A stretch of 15,836 nucleotides of DNA, taken from NCBI GenBank assembly GCA_003164415.1, contig PLTK01000034.1, positions 385 through 16,220 on the forward strand, in the 5' to 3' direction. This DNA comes from Methanobacterium sp. (GTDB taxonomy: Archaea > Methanobacteriota > Methanobacteria > Methanobacteriales > Methanobacteriaceae). Made by a program: the position numbers and the translations under genes. Positions 1 through 7,168 of this stretch are shown in pieces (position 1 is the first letter of the stretch; each line of letters opens with the position of its first letter). Below the pieces are notes generated by a model. That model made no database searches, was not told the origin of the DNA, and saw only the letters and a list, made by a program, of their open reading frames with translations.

Positions 1-27
1 TTCATAGTATAAACCAACCAGAAATCT

Positions 28-333
28 ATGGGGGTTGATATATTGGATAAATTTGAGCAATTGATTCAGGATGTTTTAAATATGTCTGAAAGCGACCAAA
101 AAAAAGCTGTAGAATCATATAAAGATTCTTGTATCTGTCAAACATGTCCAACCTACAATAAATGTGCATCTGATGCAAATGAAAAGCTTTTTTGTGTGAC
201 TGGTAAAAATGCAGATTGTATTACAGAATTAAGGGGATGCGAATGTCCTACATGTCCATTAGCTAAATCACTCGATGTAGGGGTGATAAATAATACCTAC
301 TGTTTAAGCGGTGGTGAGTTGGAACAGAGGTAA
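28..333 (+). CDS. DUF2769-family cysteine-rich protein
   Basis: A 101-residue protein with ten cysteines. The N-terminal third (about residues 5-34) is a charged helix. A cysteine-rich core follows with C35, C37, C40, C46, C56, C64, C71, C73, C76 and C92, including the repeated signature C-P-T-Y-N and E-C-P-T-C-P-L. This pattern matches the archaeal DUF2769 family as I remember it; the family has no established function. The spacing of the Cys pairs suggests metal or Fe-S binding, which is inference. No signal peptide or membrane segment is seen, so it should be cytoplasmic. The ATG at 28 lacks a clear ribosome binding site. A TTG at 43 sits three bases after a GGGGTTGAT tract and may be the real start, giving 96 residues. 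The next gene starts about 90 bases downstream and is probably transcribed separately. Confidence 0.75.
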   Translation: MGVDILDKFEQLIQDVLNMSESDQKKAVESYKDSCICQTCPTYNKCASDANEKLFCVTGKNADCITELRGCECPTCPLAKSLDVGVINNTYCLSGGELEQR

Positions 334-426
334 ATAAGTTATATTTAGAGTTAATTTAATTTAATCCATTTTTTTGAATATTTATCATTATTAATAAAAT
401 TTAATAAATCTTTAATGGGTGAAATC

Positions 427-822
427 ATGATCACAAAGGAATATGTTCAAAATTTATTTCATTTTTTGGAAACAGATGATAATTCTCATTTCTTTGATAA
501 AGTTGCAGATGACGTTAATTGGACTGTTATGGGCACCCATCCGCTAGCAGGAATGTATCATAGCAAAACAGATTTTATTGTAAATACTTTTATAAGGCTG
601 AACAAAATCTTAAGGGATGGTGTGATATTAAAGGTAAAAAACATCATTGTACAGGATGAAACAGCTGTTGTTGAACTTGAAGCCATTTCAACAGCCATGA
701 ATGGCAAACCGTTTAATAACACCTATTGTTGGGTGTGTTTTTTTGAAAATAATATAATAGTTGAAGTACGTGCCTATGTTGATTCAGCCCTTGTTCAAAG
801 GGTTATTGATGAGAATGAATAG
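427..822 (+). CDS. SnoaL/NTF2-like (ketosteroid isomerase-related) protein
   Basis: A 131-residue single-domain protein of the SnoaL-like, NTF2-fold type. It opens with an alpha-helical segment. The characteristic strand V-N-W-T-V-M-G-T-H-P-L-A-G lies near residues 29-41. A central helix and a curved sheet follow, and the protein ends in E-V-R-A-Y-V-D-S-A-L-V, typical of the last strand of these cone-shaped folds. Members bind small hydrophobic ligands or act as isomerases or hydrolases; the substrate here cannot be told. I chose ATG 427 rather than ATG 415 because GGTGA at 418-422 lies four bases before 427, while the upstream ATG overlaps that site. No signal peptide is present, so it is likely cytoplasmic. 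It points towards the minus-strand pair that follows, leaving only 13 bases between the stop codons. Confidence 0.75.
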   Translation: MITKEYVQNLFHFLETDDNSHFFDKVADDVNWTVMGTHPLAGMYHSKTDFIVNTFIRLNKILRDGVILKVKNIIVQDETAVVELEAISTAMNGKPFNNTYCWVCFFENNIIVEVRAYVDSALVQRVIDENE

Positions 823-835
823 GAAATAAGGGGAT

Positions 836-1153
836 TTAATTTTTTTTATTTTCAATATTTTCATTATTTGGTCCCTTTTCATATTTGGCTAATTCAGTTC
901 TACAGTAACGTAACTCTTCCTGGTATTTTGCTAATTCCCGTTTAAGTAAATAATTTCTAGTCCAAAGATAAACAGAAATTACAATAAATACTATTACCAA
1001 TAGGAATAACAATCCTGAGATGATCCCTGCAGCAATAGCTTGCCAGACCAGAGCTAAACCATAGAGGAGATAAAGGACGGCGCCAATCACTGCTATTATT
1101 AATGCTATTATTACAATTATCTTTAAATTTTTAATTAACTCGTTGCTGTCCAT
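836..1153 (-). CDS. Small two-helix membrane protein with charged C-terminal tail
   Basis: A 105-residue protein with two strongly hydrophobic segments (about residues 11-32 and 41-64) joined by a short turn. A Lys/Glu/Arg-rich tail follows (about 67-95) that looks able to form an amphipathic or coiled-coil helix, and the end is Asn/Glu/Lys-rich. I do not recognise a named family. By the positive-inside rule the basic tail, starting R-N-Y-L-L-K-R, should face the cytoplasm, giving an in-in hairpin. A good GGTGA site lies six bases before the start codon. The gene begins 15 bases after the Nudix stop codon on the same strand, so the two are probably co-transcribed, but that does not identify the role. 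Confidence 0.65.
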   Translation of the reverse strand: MDSNELIKNLKIIVIIALIIAVIGAVLYLLYGLALVWQAIAAGIISGLLFLLVIVFIVISVYLWTRNYLLKRELAKYQEELRYCRTELAKYEKGPNNENIENKKN

Positions 1154-1168
1154 TTTAATTCACCATTA

Positions 1169-1666
1169 TTATTTTTTCCCAGCCATCTTATCCACAGTAC
1201 TTCTAATAGATTTTATCCAAGGTGTTAAAGTATTTTCAGAATCTTCTGATTCATCGATATTGGAAATTCCTGTAGTTTGATTAACATAATCTTGAAGCCA
1301 GTCAGCTAGCTCATAATCGGGTAGGGTTTCAATCAATACCCATGCATAGCCTTCATGTTCACTACTTAAATTTAGTTCACCTTCAACAATCTTACCGGAC
1401 ATTATGATATGAACAGCCCGGATAATATGTAAATTCTGTTCAGAAGCACCAACAACATGTTCAAGAGATATTTTAAGATTAGTTTCTTCATAAACTTCCC
1501 TAATCAATGCATGGTCAAATGATTCTCCCTGATCTACTTTTCCACCGGGAAGTTCCCATTTACCAGGATTGGTTTTCGAATCGGTTGACCTCTTTAATAT
1601 AAGAATTTTGCCGTCTTGGTCTGTGAGAAGGACCCTCACAGCAAGCCCATAAACATGGTTTATCAT
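1169..1666 (-). CDS. Nudix hydrolase (MutT-like)
   Basis: Predicted cytoplasmic hydrolase of a nucleoside diphosphate linked to another group, or of a related pyrophosphate. Counting from the chosen start, the Nudix box spans residues 42-64: G42, E48, R56, E57, E60 and E61 are all present in the order G-x5-E-x7-R-E-V-Y-E-E. The usual glycine after the second Glu pair is Asn63, a mild deviation. The metal-binding glutamates are intact, so it should be active. Residues 1-25 form the usual first strands, with L-K-R before the loop. The C-terminal 40 residues, which end in several lysines, are an extension beyond the core fold. ATG 1666 is preferred over ATG 1675 because the AGGAATGAT-like ribosome site overlaps the upstream ATG and lies four bases before 1666. 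The membrane-protein gene follows in the same transcript. The substrate cannot be predicted. Confidence 0.85.
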   Translation of the reverse strand: MINHVYGLAVRVLLTDQDGKILILKRSTDSKTNPGKWELPGGKVDQGESFDHALIREVYEETNLKISLEHVVGASEQNLHIIRAVHIIMSGKIVEGELNLSSEHEGYAWVLIETLPDYELADWLQDYVNQTTGISNIDESEDSENTLTPWIKSIRSTVDKMAGKK

Positions 1667-1675
1667 TAGTATCAT

Positions 1676-2102
1676 TCCTAAAATTTGATATTAACTATTT
1701 CACTTTGGTTTATTTATAAGGATCATTTAGCACATACAATAAAATTTTTAATAATATAAGTTCAAAAACGAATTATTTTCTTGTAGCATTATACAAAACA
1801 CATTAAACTGTTATAATGACTCTCTAAAGAAGATCTGTTAATAGTGTTCATTCTGTCTGATTATAATTTATATATGAAACGGAAGATTATTAATCTTCAT
1901 CGCTTAAATTTGGTGAATTGAATAATCATATGTTTGCTAAAAAGATATTTGTCTTGTTTTATCTAATGGAAATAATGTAGAATTGGCCATTTTTTTATAA
2001 ATTTAAGTTAAATATCGAGTTTTCAGATAATAGATCCAAAAAAATAATTATCAATCAACACATAATATTTGTTGTATAAAAAATGGATAGGGAGTGGTTA
2101 AC
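1676..2102. other. Gap between divergent Nudix and rubredoxin genes
   Basis: About 430 bases with no convincing gene. The strand-neutral gap should hold the minus-strand promoter for the Nudix gene and the plus-strand promoter for rubredoxin. I see a TATA-like TTTATATA at 1867-1874 followed by a perfect palindrome at 1882-1898, and a second TATA-like TTTATAAA at about 1994-2001. A possible 20-codon reading frame (TTG 1918 to TAG 1980) is too weakly supported to call. Confidence 0.6.
1867..1898 (+). promoter_or_regulatory. TATA box with adjacent 17-bp palindrome
   Basis: TTTATATA at 1867-1874 resembles an archaeal TATA box. Eight bases later lies the perfect inverted repeat GAAGATTA-T-TAATCTTC (1882-1898), which would cover the expected transcription start about 25 bases downstream of the TATA centre. 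That geometry is what an archaeal repressor operator looks like. The site is about 205 bases upstream of rubredoxin, so it may drive a long leader or a small RNA. Function is inference. Confidence 0.4.
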
Positions 2103-2261
2103 ATGAAGAAGTATCAGTGTTCCCCATGTCAATATATATACGACCCAAAGGAAGGAGACCCCGATAATGGTGTACCTCCAGGCACGGCATTTGAGGACTT
2201 ACCTGACGATTGGATTTGTCCTTTATGTGGTGTTAGTAAAGATTTATTTGAAGAAAAATAA
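2103..2261 (+). CDS. Rubredoxin
   Basis: A complete 52-residue rubredoxin, a small cytoplasmic one-electron carrier with a single iron held by four cysteines. The ligands are C6 and C9 in Y-Q-C-S-P-C and C39 and C42 in W-I-C-P-L-C-G. The family landmarks Y-I-Y-D-P, the P-P-G-T-x-F-E-D-L-P-D-D-W stretch and the length are all standard. In methanogens rubredoxin typically passes electrons to oxygen or superoxide detoxification enzymes (rubrerythrin, F420H2 oxidase, superoxide reductase), but no such partner is in this window. The ribosome site GGGAGTGG lies about six bases before the ATG. The gene appears monocistronic: a long leader region precedes it and a T-rich terminator follows immediately. 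Confidence 0.95.
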   Translation: MKKYQCSPCQYIYDPKEGDPDNGVPPGTAFEDLPDDWICPLCGVSKDLFEEK

Positions 2262-2263
2262 AT

Positions 2264-2281
2264 TTTCCTTTTCTTTTTTTT
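2264..2281 (+). terminator. T-rich terminator after rubredoxin
   Basis: A pyrimidine tract (TTTTCCTTTTC followed by eight Ts) begins right after the rubredoxin stop codon. Archaeal RNA polymerase terminates at such U-rich stretches without needing a hairpin. Confidence 0.5.
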
Positions 2282-2556
2282 AAATATAAAAACATCGTAA
2301 TCCAGATCAATAATTTGGAATATTTGTTATTACAAAAAATTTTATTGTAAAACGCATTTTAAGTACGATTTTGTTATTTTTCCATCCACCAATTATCTAA
2401 TATAATTTAACGAAACTTTTTTTCTATTGGTATAATAGTTGCATTTTAAACAATTACTTTAATAAATAGTAACATCAAAATAGTGTATTAATCTGCAATA
2501 GGTAGTATTAGACTGTAATATAATTCTAATATTCTGGCTAAAAAAACAGTAAGGGA

Positions 2557-4007
2557 GTGGAAAAATTTATAGAACAAGGCGATTTTTTCTATAAATGATA
2601 AAGCGATAATCAAAAATAAATTAATAATATTTACTTTGTTATTTATTGGTTTAATGATTATATTTTCGTATAATCTGGGTAGTGTTTCTGCTGCATCAGG
2701 AGATAACATCTATGTGAACACCCATGGAAATGATAGTTGGAACGGCCAAAATTATCAATAAAAAATGCAACAGAAACTGTAAATAATGGTGGAACTGTTA
2801 ATATTGCAAATGGAATGTACACAGGGACAAAAAATACCCATATAACCCTAGATAAAAACGTCAATATCATCGGCCAAAGTAAAGATAATACTGTCATAAA
2901 TGGAAATGGTAAAAATTGGATATTCCATATAAAAACAGGGGTAACAGTCAATATCCAAAATTTAACCCTAATCAATGGTAAATCAAATAGTGGTGGTGCA
3001 GTAGATAATAACGGTACATTAACTGTTAATAACTGTGCATTTAATGGCAACCATGCTTATGGTGGAGGTGCAATCGATAATTATGTTGATAGTACATTAT
3101 TGTTGTAAGAAGCAACTTCAATCAGAACCAAGCTTACTTTTGTGGTGCCCATGAAAATGCAGGTAAAATGAATGTGGACAAGGCAGTTTTTACCGATAAC
3201 AGTGCAACCTTAGGTGGAGCTATTGATAATGCTGATAATAGGAGTATAACTAACAGTAGTTTAACAGATAACCGTGCAATAACTGCAGGTGGGGCTGTAT
3301 CAAATTATGAAGGCGATATCGATCTACATTTCAATAAAATAGTTGGAAATACAGCGGATACAGGCAGTGCTATTATACATGGGGTTGGTGTTGCAGATCT
3401 AACACAAAACTGGTGGGGATCAAACTCAGGACCATTAAATAGTGTTTTTGGAACTTCAAATGTTTATCCATGGTTGATTTCAAATTCAACTAAAACAACT
3501 TCTATTAATTCGAATAATACAGTATCCTCATATGCATATCAAGGAAAAACTAAACAAAGTGTTAAGACATCTGATATTGATACCTCCTCAAAAGCAACTG
3601 GTACGAATCTTACATACAATACAGTAGTTCAATATAAAACAATTAGAATCACCTTCAATCAGCCCATAAAAGCAGGAACCATGTGGATTGAAATAAAAAA
3701 TAGCATGGGAAACATTAAAATTCTAGGTATAAGTATAAAGGGTAATATTTTAATTATAAAAGTATCTGCACTACTCAATGGAAAATATACCCTAATACTC
3801 CACAATGCCAGTATAAACAGTTTAAAAGGTAAACCCATTCCATACAGTGTATGTAATTTTAATATAACTAGTACACCTACATTAGAATTGGAACAAATAC
3901 CTCAACAAGATGCAATAATACAATCAAAATCGTCTAATTCATTTGATATTAAAAATATCATTTTACAGACGGTGAGCTTTATTAACAATCAGTTGATGAG
4001 GATATGA
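2557..4007 (+). pseudogene. Adhesin-like beta-helix surface protein, broken by frameshifts
   Basis: Remains of a secreted adhesin-like protein of the Methanobacteriales type, readable only by joining several frames. Frame 1 from GTG 2557 gives a short N-terminus starting V-E-K-F-I-E-Q-G-D. The frame changes in the T6 run at about 2583-2588. The next frame encodes a hydrophobic signal segment (I-I-F-T-L-L-F-I-G-L) ending S-V-S-A-A-S-G, then N-I-Y-V-N-T-H-G-N-D-S-W-N-G, and hits TAA at 2759. A second shift near 2745 opens the frame with K-N-A-T-E-T-V-N-N-G-G and parallel beta-helix repeats carrying G-G-A-x-D-N motifs, ending at TAA 3106. A third shift near 3100 opens the last frame (in which ATG 3168 lies): more G-G-A-I repeats, the family signature N-W-W-G-S-N-S-G-P, and an Ig-like domain (about 3640-3870). 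The C-terminus has no clear membrane anchor. Sequencing error in homopolymers is an alternative to true decay. Confidence 0.75.
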
Positions 4008-4008
4008 A

Positions 4009-4022
4009 ATTTTATTTTTTTT
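4009..4022 (+). terminator. T-rich terminator after the adhesin-like gene
   Basis: TTTTATTTTTTTTA follows directly on the last stop codon of the adhesin-like gene and resembles a typical archaeal U-tract terminator. Confidence 0.4.
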
Positions 4023-4399
4023 ATAATTTCGTATCTCAATATCTATTTTTACAAATATAGAATAAAAAAATGAATCAAACATTCTGCTTTAAATTTCTAT
4101 TAATTTATTATTAACTAGTAATATTATTTAAATATTCATACAAACTATTTTTAAGGATTATATATGATAATAATGTCTTAATACTAGTTTAATCTCAAAT
4201 TGGATTTGAAATTTTGAGTTTCGGGTGAAAATTGGGTGTAAATTGGGAAAAGTGTTATATTCATTTTAAGTTAATTTTTATATGTAATATCCAATTTAAA
4301 ATGAGTATTTCATTATAAATATCTGTAAAAAGATTTTATCATGTGATTAATTTAATTAAAACTGTAAAATTTAAATAAATGATTAATGGAGAATAATAA
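4023..4399. other. AT-rich gap upstream of the BPL_N-like gene
   Basis: About 380 bases without a gene. It contains the small inverted repeat TCAAAT-TGG-ATTTGA (4195-4209), an imperfect 11-base tandem repeat at 4223-4247, and a TATA-like tract TTTTTATATG near 4274-4283, all plausibly part of the leader or promoter of the downstream gene. Nothing else is seen. Confidence 0.5.
4223..4247 (+). repeat. Imperfect tandem repeat (11-base unit)
   Basis: GGGTGAAAATT (4223-4233) is followed at once by GGGTGTAAATT (4234-4244) and a third GGG. The two full units differ at one base. The G-runs stand out in an otherwise very AT-rich spacer upstream of the gene at 4400. Confidence 0.6.
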
Positions 4400-5158
4400 A
4401 TGGTTAAACGTAAAATAGTCATTTTTGGAAGTCTTTTAATCCTTTTAATCATGTTCTTCTATTTAACTGACAATTTCGTCATTTCTAGTAAAGCAAATAG
4501 TGGTAATTCCAGTGTTGAAGTGCTAATTTATAATGGAACAGGTGCAATGGAAAGCAGTGTCGACGGTATTGAAGAATGTCTAAACGAAAGTAACAATAAC
4601 AATATGAGCTCGCACAAATTTGAATATGCAACAACTAGCGTTATAAATTCAACAACTTTATCAGGCTATGATGTTTTAATAATGCCTGGAGGGGAAGCTA
4701 TAGACTATTTTGATAATGATGAAATCGACAATGCTTCCATTAAACAGTTTGTATCGGAGGGTAATGGTTATATTGGTATCTGTGCAGGTGCTTATGCAGG
4801 ATCCAACTATGTAAATGGTGATTTTCCAGGATGGGATTTAGCTCCTGATGTAAACACTACAAATGAGAGCTATGAAGGAGTATTAACAATAGCTGCTACA
4901 TCATCGGGAACTAAACTGCTTAATGGTACTTTAACAGATATTTATATGGATACTGGTCCTGCATTGTCAACAGATAATAAACAGATAGTTATGGCCACAT
5001 ATGCAGATAATAACACGGGTTATGTGAATTATCCTGCTATAATTGGGGATACTTATGGAAATGGCAGGGTCATTTTAAGTGGTCCACATCCAGAGATGGA
5101 TCCACAAAACCCACAACTTCTAACCAACATGTTACTATGGGCTTCTAAAATTACCTAA
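4400..5158 (+). CDS. Membrane-anchored BPL_N-like (class I amidotransferase fold) protein
   Basis: A 252-residue protein with an uncleaved signal anchor or signal peptide at residues 5-23 (basic M-V-K-R-K then a long hydrophobic run), so the rest probably lies outside the membrane. The soluble part resembles the N-terminal domain of biotin-protein ligase (BPL_N family), which has a class I glutamine amidotransferase fold. Seen in the sequence: strand V-E-V-L-I-Y-N-G-T-G-A, the M-P-G-G loop (95-98), the nucleophile elbow G-I-C-A-G-A-Y-A-G-S with C128, and G-P-H-P-E-M-D with H230 and E232. A Cys-His-Glu triad therefore looks complete. No biotin ligase catalytic domain follows. Substrate and reaction are unknown. 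The ribosome site GGAG precedes the ATG by eight bases. It is flanked by the broken adhesin gene and converges with the UbiA gene. Confidence 0.8.
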   Translation: MVKRKIVIFGSLLILLIMFFYLTDNFVISSKANSGNSSVEVLIYNGTGAMESSVDGIEECLNESNNNNMSSHKFEYATTSVINSTTLSGYDVLIMPGGEAIDYFDNDEIDNASIKQFVSEGNGYIGICAGAYAGSNYVNGDFPGWDLAPDVNTTNESYEGVLTIAATSSGTKLLNGTLTDIYMDTGPALSTDNKQIVMATYADNNTGYVNYPAIIGDTYGNGRVILSGPHPEMDPQNPQLLTNMLLWASKIT

Positions 5159-5194
5159 ATAATGGTTTAAATTCCATAAAAACTATCATATTAC

Positions 5195-5202
5195 TTTTTT
5201 TT
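5195..5202. terminator. T-run between convergent genes
   Basis: A run of eight Ts lies between the convergent stop codons of the BPL_N-like gene and the UbiA gene and probably ends the plus-strand transcript. Confidence 0.35.
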
Positions 5203-5220
5203 GAATATACGATTTAATTC

Positions 5221-6144
5221 TTAGATTATCAGGTAGATAAAATAAACATCAATTAATAATGACATTATAAAGAGAGCAGCAACATTAATTTTAACAAAAT
5301 TTATTGTAAATTCCCTGTCAAATCTTCTTCTAAACAGGGGATATATTCCTAATATTAATGAAATTAAGGATATTAAAACCAAGACTCTAAAATCAATGTC
5401 TGATGGGAAAAGTTTGGTGTAGGGAATAATTATGAATGAAAGTGTTGCAAGCATCCCACAAACAACATTAAGTTTAAATCCAAATTCACGCCCTTTTGAT
5501 ACTATCCATGTTATTTTATTTCCCAATTTATCTCCTTCTAATGTTGGAAGCTCAAAACTGTTGATAAAAATTATTTGAAAGAAGATAATGGGAATTGAAA
5601 AAATTATAAATGTTATATCCAATGTGCCCATCAATGCAAAGTAACCGGTACCTAAAAATATTATGACGGCAATTATGTTTGCAACCTCTCCCAATCTACG
5701 ATATACCAGTTTAATGGGTGGAGCCGTATAATACCATGCAAGAAGATTTCCAAAGAGAAGAAATAAAAAGAATGTAACTGGATAATGGAATAAGATTGTA
5801 AATGCAGCGGCTAGGAATATGGATAAACCCATGAGGAATAATGAAAATTTTTTAGAAAAATCTCTCAGTTCAGGATTTTCAACCAATATCCCGCTTCCAC
5901 CGGTGATTAAACTAGATCCAGTGTAACTATCCACTTCAAAATCAAAATAATCATTACTGTAATGAACTGCTAGATGAGCAATTAACAGGATAGAATAACC
6001 TAAAATAAACTTACTTAAAACAAATTCTGCATTTAACAAAACTGCAAGAAGTGATCCCATCAAAAAAAGTAGAAAATCACCAGCAAGGTACTGTGGCCTT
6101 CCGAGCTTAATAATTTTTACAATTGTATCAATATTCTTGTCCAT
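5221..6144 (-). CDS. UbiA-family prenyltransferase, altered second Asp motif
   Basis: A 307-residue integral membrane protein of the UbiA superfamily, with about eight or nine hydrophobic helices. These enzymes transfer a polyprenyl group from its diphosphate to an acceptor, using two Asp-rich motifs to hold magnesium. Motif 1 is intact: N64-D65-Y-F-D68-x3-D72. Motif 2, normally D-x-E-G-D, reads T201-L-E-G-D205, so the first Asp is replaced by Thr. L-G-R-P-Q near residue 14 and Y-Y-T-A-P-P-I-K-L near 138 are also family landmarks. It is a clear paralogue of the neighbouring gene, with the same domain order and many shared segments. The AGGTG ribosome site sits before ATG 6144, and 73 bases separate it from the upstream paralogue's stop codon. 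Substrate unknown; methanogens of this group lack quinones, so an archaeal lipid or cofactor acceptor is more likely. Confidence 0.85.
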   Translation of the reverse strand: MDKNIDTIVKIIKLGRPQYLAGDFLLFLMGSLLAVLLNAEFVLSKFILGYSILLIAHLAVHYSNDYFDFEVDSYTGSSLITGGSGILVENPELRDFSKKFSLFLMGLSIFLAAAFTILFHYPVTFFLFLLFGNLLAWYYTAPPIKLVYRRLGEVANIIAVIIFLGTGYFALMGTLDITFIIFSIPIIFFQIIFINSFELPTLEGDKLGNKITWIVSKGREFGFKLNVVCGMLATLSFIIIPYTKLFPSDIDFRVLVLISLISLILGIYPLFRRRFDREFTINFVKINVAALFIMSLLIDVYFIYLII

Positions 6145-6217
6145 TTTACACCTATTTACAAACCTTTATTTTATTAAACACAATAATTATTTATAATTTT
6201 AGAGCTTTTAAAAATCC

Positions 6218-7168
6218 TTAAAAATATATTATGGATACAAAATAGCAGTTAATCAATATTATTGATGTAAATATCCCTGCTAAATTGTATATGCAAAATT
6301 TTGTTGCAATGTGTTTCTTTCTAGGGTTGATAATTAATTCAAAAATCCCTAAACCAACTGGAATCAGGGTTATGGCTGCTAGGATATTGAAATTAATAAT
6401 TTGCGGAAATAAATTTGTGTATGGCATTATTAAAAATGATATTGTGGCAAGTAGTCCAGAGATTAAAATTAGTTTAAATCCAAATCTACGGCCCTTAATA
6501 GCAATCCATGTTTTTTTACCCCCTGCTTTATCGCCTTCCATATCTGGAATTTCAACGCTCATTGTAAATAAAAATTGTAATAACATTATGGGAACAGCGA
6601 AAATTAAAAATTGGAGATTTATTGTACCCATAAGAGCAAAAAAACCTAGACCCGGGAATAAAAACCCAATGGCACTGTTTCCAAATTCGCCTAGACCTCG
6701 ATATGAAAGTTTGATTGGTGGTGCTGCATAGAATAATGCAAGTAAATTGGCTATAATTACAAATAAAACGAATGTTAAAGGATATGAGAAGATAAATGTG
6801 AAAATAGCTGACACTATTATGGCCAAGGAAATCAAAGATATTGCCATAATCTTAGCCAAATTCCTCCACTCCGGATGTTCAATTAGTACACCGCTACCCC
6901 CAGAAATTGGGGTTGGTGTAACATGATGATCTGCTTTATAATCAAAATAATCATTATGATAATGGACTGCCCATGTAGACAGAAATATAATTAAACAACC
7001 AAGGATAAATTTACTTAAAACAAATTCTGCACCAAACAATACGGCAAGCAAAGCGCCCATACTGAAATAAAAGAACAAACCAATTGCAAATTGTGGTTTA
7101 CCTAGTTTAATAAATTTTAACAAACTTTTAATGTTATAATTTGATTTAACTGGTTCAATATAAGACAA
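6218..7168 (-). CDS. UbiA-family prenyltransferase, intact Asp motifs
   Basis: An integral membrane prenyltransferase of 316 residues, paralogous to the gene at 5221-6144. Motif 1 is N72-D73-Y-F-D76-x3-D80. Motif 2 is D209-M-E-G-D213 followed by K-A-G-G-K-K-T-W, so both Mg-binding motifs are complete. L-G-K-P-Q near residue 22 and A-A-P-P-I-K-L near 148 match the paralogue. I place the start at TTG 7168 because the strong GGGGGGAG ribosome site lies inside any longer frame, a few bases before this codon; a TTG at 7210 would only add 14 unsupported residues. The first residues then align with the paralogue's N-terminus. It precedes the paralogue in the direction of transcription, so they may share a transcript. 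The acceptor substrate is unknown. Confidence 0.85.
   Translation of the reverse strand: MSYIEPVKSNYNIKSLLKFIKLGKPQFAIGLFFYFSMGALLAVLFGAEFVLSKFILGCLIIFLSTWAVHYHNDYFDYKADHHVTPTPISGGSGVLIEHPEWRNLAKIMAISLISLAIIVSAIFTFIFSYPLTFVLFVIIANLLALFYAAPPIKLSYRGLGEFGNSAIGFLFPGLGFFALMGTINLQFLIFAVPIMLLQFLFTMSVEIPDMEGDKAGGKKTWIAIKGRRFGFKLILISGLLATISFLIMPYTNLFPQIINFNILAAITLIPVGLGIFELIINPRKKHIATKFCIYNLAGIFTSIILINCYFVSIIYF

Noticed and set aside
1918..1980. A 20-codon frame after the palindromic promoter
   Set aside because: The GGTGA site is one base from the TTG start and thirteen from the next ATG, neither a good distance.
2488..3050. Two minus-strand open frames (73 and 130 codons)
   Set aside because: They lie antisense to the recognisable adhesin-like sequence, overlap each other, and encode low-complexity hydrophobic peptides with no ribosome site.
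6285..6731. A 148-codon plus-strand frame
   Set aside because: It is the mirror of the UbiA gene on the other strand, whose motifs and start signals are clear.
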